DNA of 7,173 nucleotides from UKL13-2 sp040006575 (lineage in GTDB: Bacteria; Pseudomonadota; Gammaproteobacteria; Burkholderiales; Usitatibacteraceae): positions 1 through 7,173 of the forward strand of contig JBDTWS010000182.1 of NCBI GenBank assembly GCA_040006575.1, written 5' to 3'. How positions within the stretch are numbered: the first letter of the stretch is position 1; each line of letters starts with the position of its first letter. The translations under genes and the position numbers were made by a program. Under the pieces are notes generated by a model. It saw nothing but the letters and a program-made list of their open reading frames with translations. It was not told the origin of the DNA and ran no database searches. This document shows, piece by piece, positions 5,989 to 7,173 of the stretch.

Positions 5989-7173
5989 CTAGTCCGCCTG
6001 CTTCCGCAAAAACGCCGGGATGTCATACATCTCGACGCCCGATTGCTGCATGGCACTCACGGTTGCATCGCGACGACGGCGTGTCACGGCCGGTGTATCC
6101 AGGTCGTGATAGTTGATCGCGCCGGCCGGTGTTGCCATCGGCGAGCCAATCGCATCATCGGTTCCGGTACGCGCCATCACCGGTGCCGAATACACCATCT
6201 GCGGCTGGCGCTTGGACACCGTGCCGCCGAGTCCGGTGGCAACGATGGTCACGCGCAGCTGGTCGCCGATGCTTTCATCGAGCACGCTGCCGAAGATCAC
6301 GGTCGCATCTTCCGCAGTGAAACTGCGGATGGTGTTCATGACTTCGTGCACTTCCTTCAGCTTCAGCGATTTGCTGGCCGTGATATTGACCAGCACGCCG
6401 CGCGCGCCCGTCAGGTTCACGTCTTCCAGCAACGGCGAAGCGGCAGCGCGTTCCGCGGCAACTTGCGCGCGGTCCGGGCCGGAGGCCATGGCCGAGCCCA
6501 TCATCGCAACACCGTTCTCGCTCATCACCGTGCGCACGTCGGCAAAATCGACGTTCACCAGGCCGGGGCAGTTGATCACCTCGGCAATGCCCGCGACGGC
6601 GCCGTTGAGTACGTCGTTCGATGCTCTGAACGCGTCTTCGTAGGACACATCATCGCCCAGCACTTCCATCAGCCGGTCGTTTGGAATGATGATCAGTGAA
6701 TCCACATGCTGCTTCAATGCCTCGATGCCGGCTTCGGCGATCTTCTTGCGCTTGCCTTCAAAGCTGAACGGCTTGGTGACCACGGCGACGGTCAGCACAC
6801 CCATTTCGCGCGCAATTTCCGCGACGATCGGTGCTGCCCCCGTGCCCGTGCCGCCACCCATGCCGGCGGTGATGAACAGCATGTCCGCACCCTGGATCAT
6901 CTCGGCGATGCGTTCACGATCTTCCAGCGCCGCGCTGCGTCCCACTTCGGGATTGGCGCCCGCGCCCAGGCCCTTGGTCACGTTGCCACCCAGCTGCATC
7001 GTGATCTTGGACTGGTTGCGTTTCAAGGCTTGCGCATCGGTGTTGGCGCAGATGAATTCCACCCCCGCCACACCATTGCCGATCATGTGATCCACGGCGT
7101 TGCCGCCGCAGCCACCAATACCGATCACCTTGATGATCGCTTCCGGTTGCTCTGTATCGATTAACTCAATCAT
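5989..7173 (-). CDS. ftsZ: Cell division GTPase FtsZ
   Basis: FtsZ is the tubulin homologue that polymerises with GTP into the Z ring at mid-cell and recruits the divisome. The 394-residue protein is complete: its ATG is the last codon of the window and its start (MIELIDTEQPEAIIKVIGIG) aligns with known FtsZ N-termini. The nucleotide loop GIGGCGGNAV is at 18-27 and the tubulin signature GGGTGTG at 106-112. The catalytic T7 loop NVDFAD at 207-212 carries D209 and D212. A variable linker of about 65 residues (about 318-382), including the basic run TRRRR, leads to the conserved tail YDIPAFLRKQAD, which binds FtsA and ZipA-type partners. 'LKEVHEVMNTIRSFTAEDAT' resembles betaproteobacterial FtsZ. 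ftsA and the rest of the dcw cluster would lie just outside the right edge. The Cys at 22 replaces the usual Gly or Ala. Confidence 0.99.
   Translation of the reverse strand: MIELIDTEQPEAIIKVIGIGGCGGNAVDHMIGNGVAGVEFICANTDAQALKRNQSKITMQLGGNVTKGLGAGANPEVGRSAALEDRERIAEMIQGADMLFITAGMGGGTGTGAAPIVAEIAREMGVLTVAVVTKPFSFEGKRKKIAEAGIEALKQHVDSLIIIPNDRLMEVLGDDVSYEDAFRASNDVLNGAVAGIAEVINCPGLVNVDFADVRTVMSENGVAMMGSAMASGPDRAQVAAERAAASPLLEDVNLTGARGVLVNITASKSLKLKEVHEVMNTIRSFTAEDATVIFGSVLDESIGDQLRVTIVATGLGGTVSKRQPQMVYSAPVMARTGTDDAIGSPMATPAGAINYHDLDTPAVTRRRRDATVSAMQQSGVEMYDIPAFLRKQAD

Noticed and set aside
5815..6699. 294-residue open frame on the + strand
   Set aside because: It is antisense to ftsZ and runs through the start of the small cysteine-rich gene; composition is that of a shadow frame.

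Overview
The window is a conserved piece of bacterial chromosome running from the end of the cell-division (dcw) cluster into the Sec secretion gene. It holds ftsZ, a tiny cysteine-rich gene, lpxC, a small two-helix membrane protein gene, a DUF721/DciA-like gene (the only one on the + strand), an M23 metallopeptidase gene and secA. Gene content and protein sequence point to a Gram-negative proteobacterium, most likely a betaproteobacterium. LpxC implies lipid A. FtsZ ends in the exact IPAFLRKQAD tail, and its 'EDATVIFG' region resembles betaproteobacterial FtsZ. The species cannot be named from this window.

Layout, following minus-strand transcription from the right edge: ftsZ (7173 to 5989, start codon exactly at the edge); a spacer with a hairpin and a candidate promoter; an unlisted 52-codon gene with four cysteines and a good Shine-Dalgarno (5836 to 5678); an AT-rich spacer with an extended -10 promoter; lpxC (5559 to 4639); 21 bases later a 61-residue membrane protein gene (4617 to 4432). 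Next comes the DUF721 gene on the + strand (3936 to 4430). Its stop is one base from the stop of the membrane gene, and its start is 57 bases from the divergent M23 start. The M23 gene (3878 to 2919) is followed by a 171-base leader with a hairpin and then secA (2747 leftwards), which runs off the left edge within about its last codon.

The genes serve growth of the envelope: FtsZ builds the division ring, LpxC commits UDP-GlcNAc to lipid A, the M23 protein probably cuts or regulates peptidoglycan, and SecA drives protein export. The DUF721 gene is the outlier; its family loads or activates the replicative helicase. The window is mostly ordinary housekeeping DNA. I see no mobile element, CRISPR array, phage gene, tRNA or rRNA. 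The items most worth a second look are the two small uncharacterised proteins, the inverted DUF721 gene in the place where enterobacteria keep secM, and a close 11-base direct repeat in the shared promoter region.
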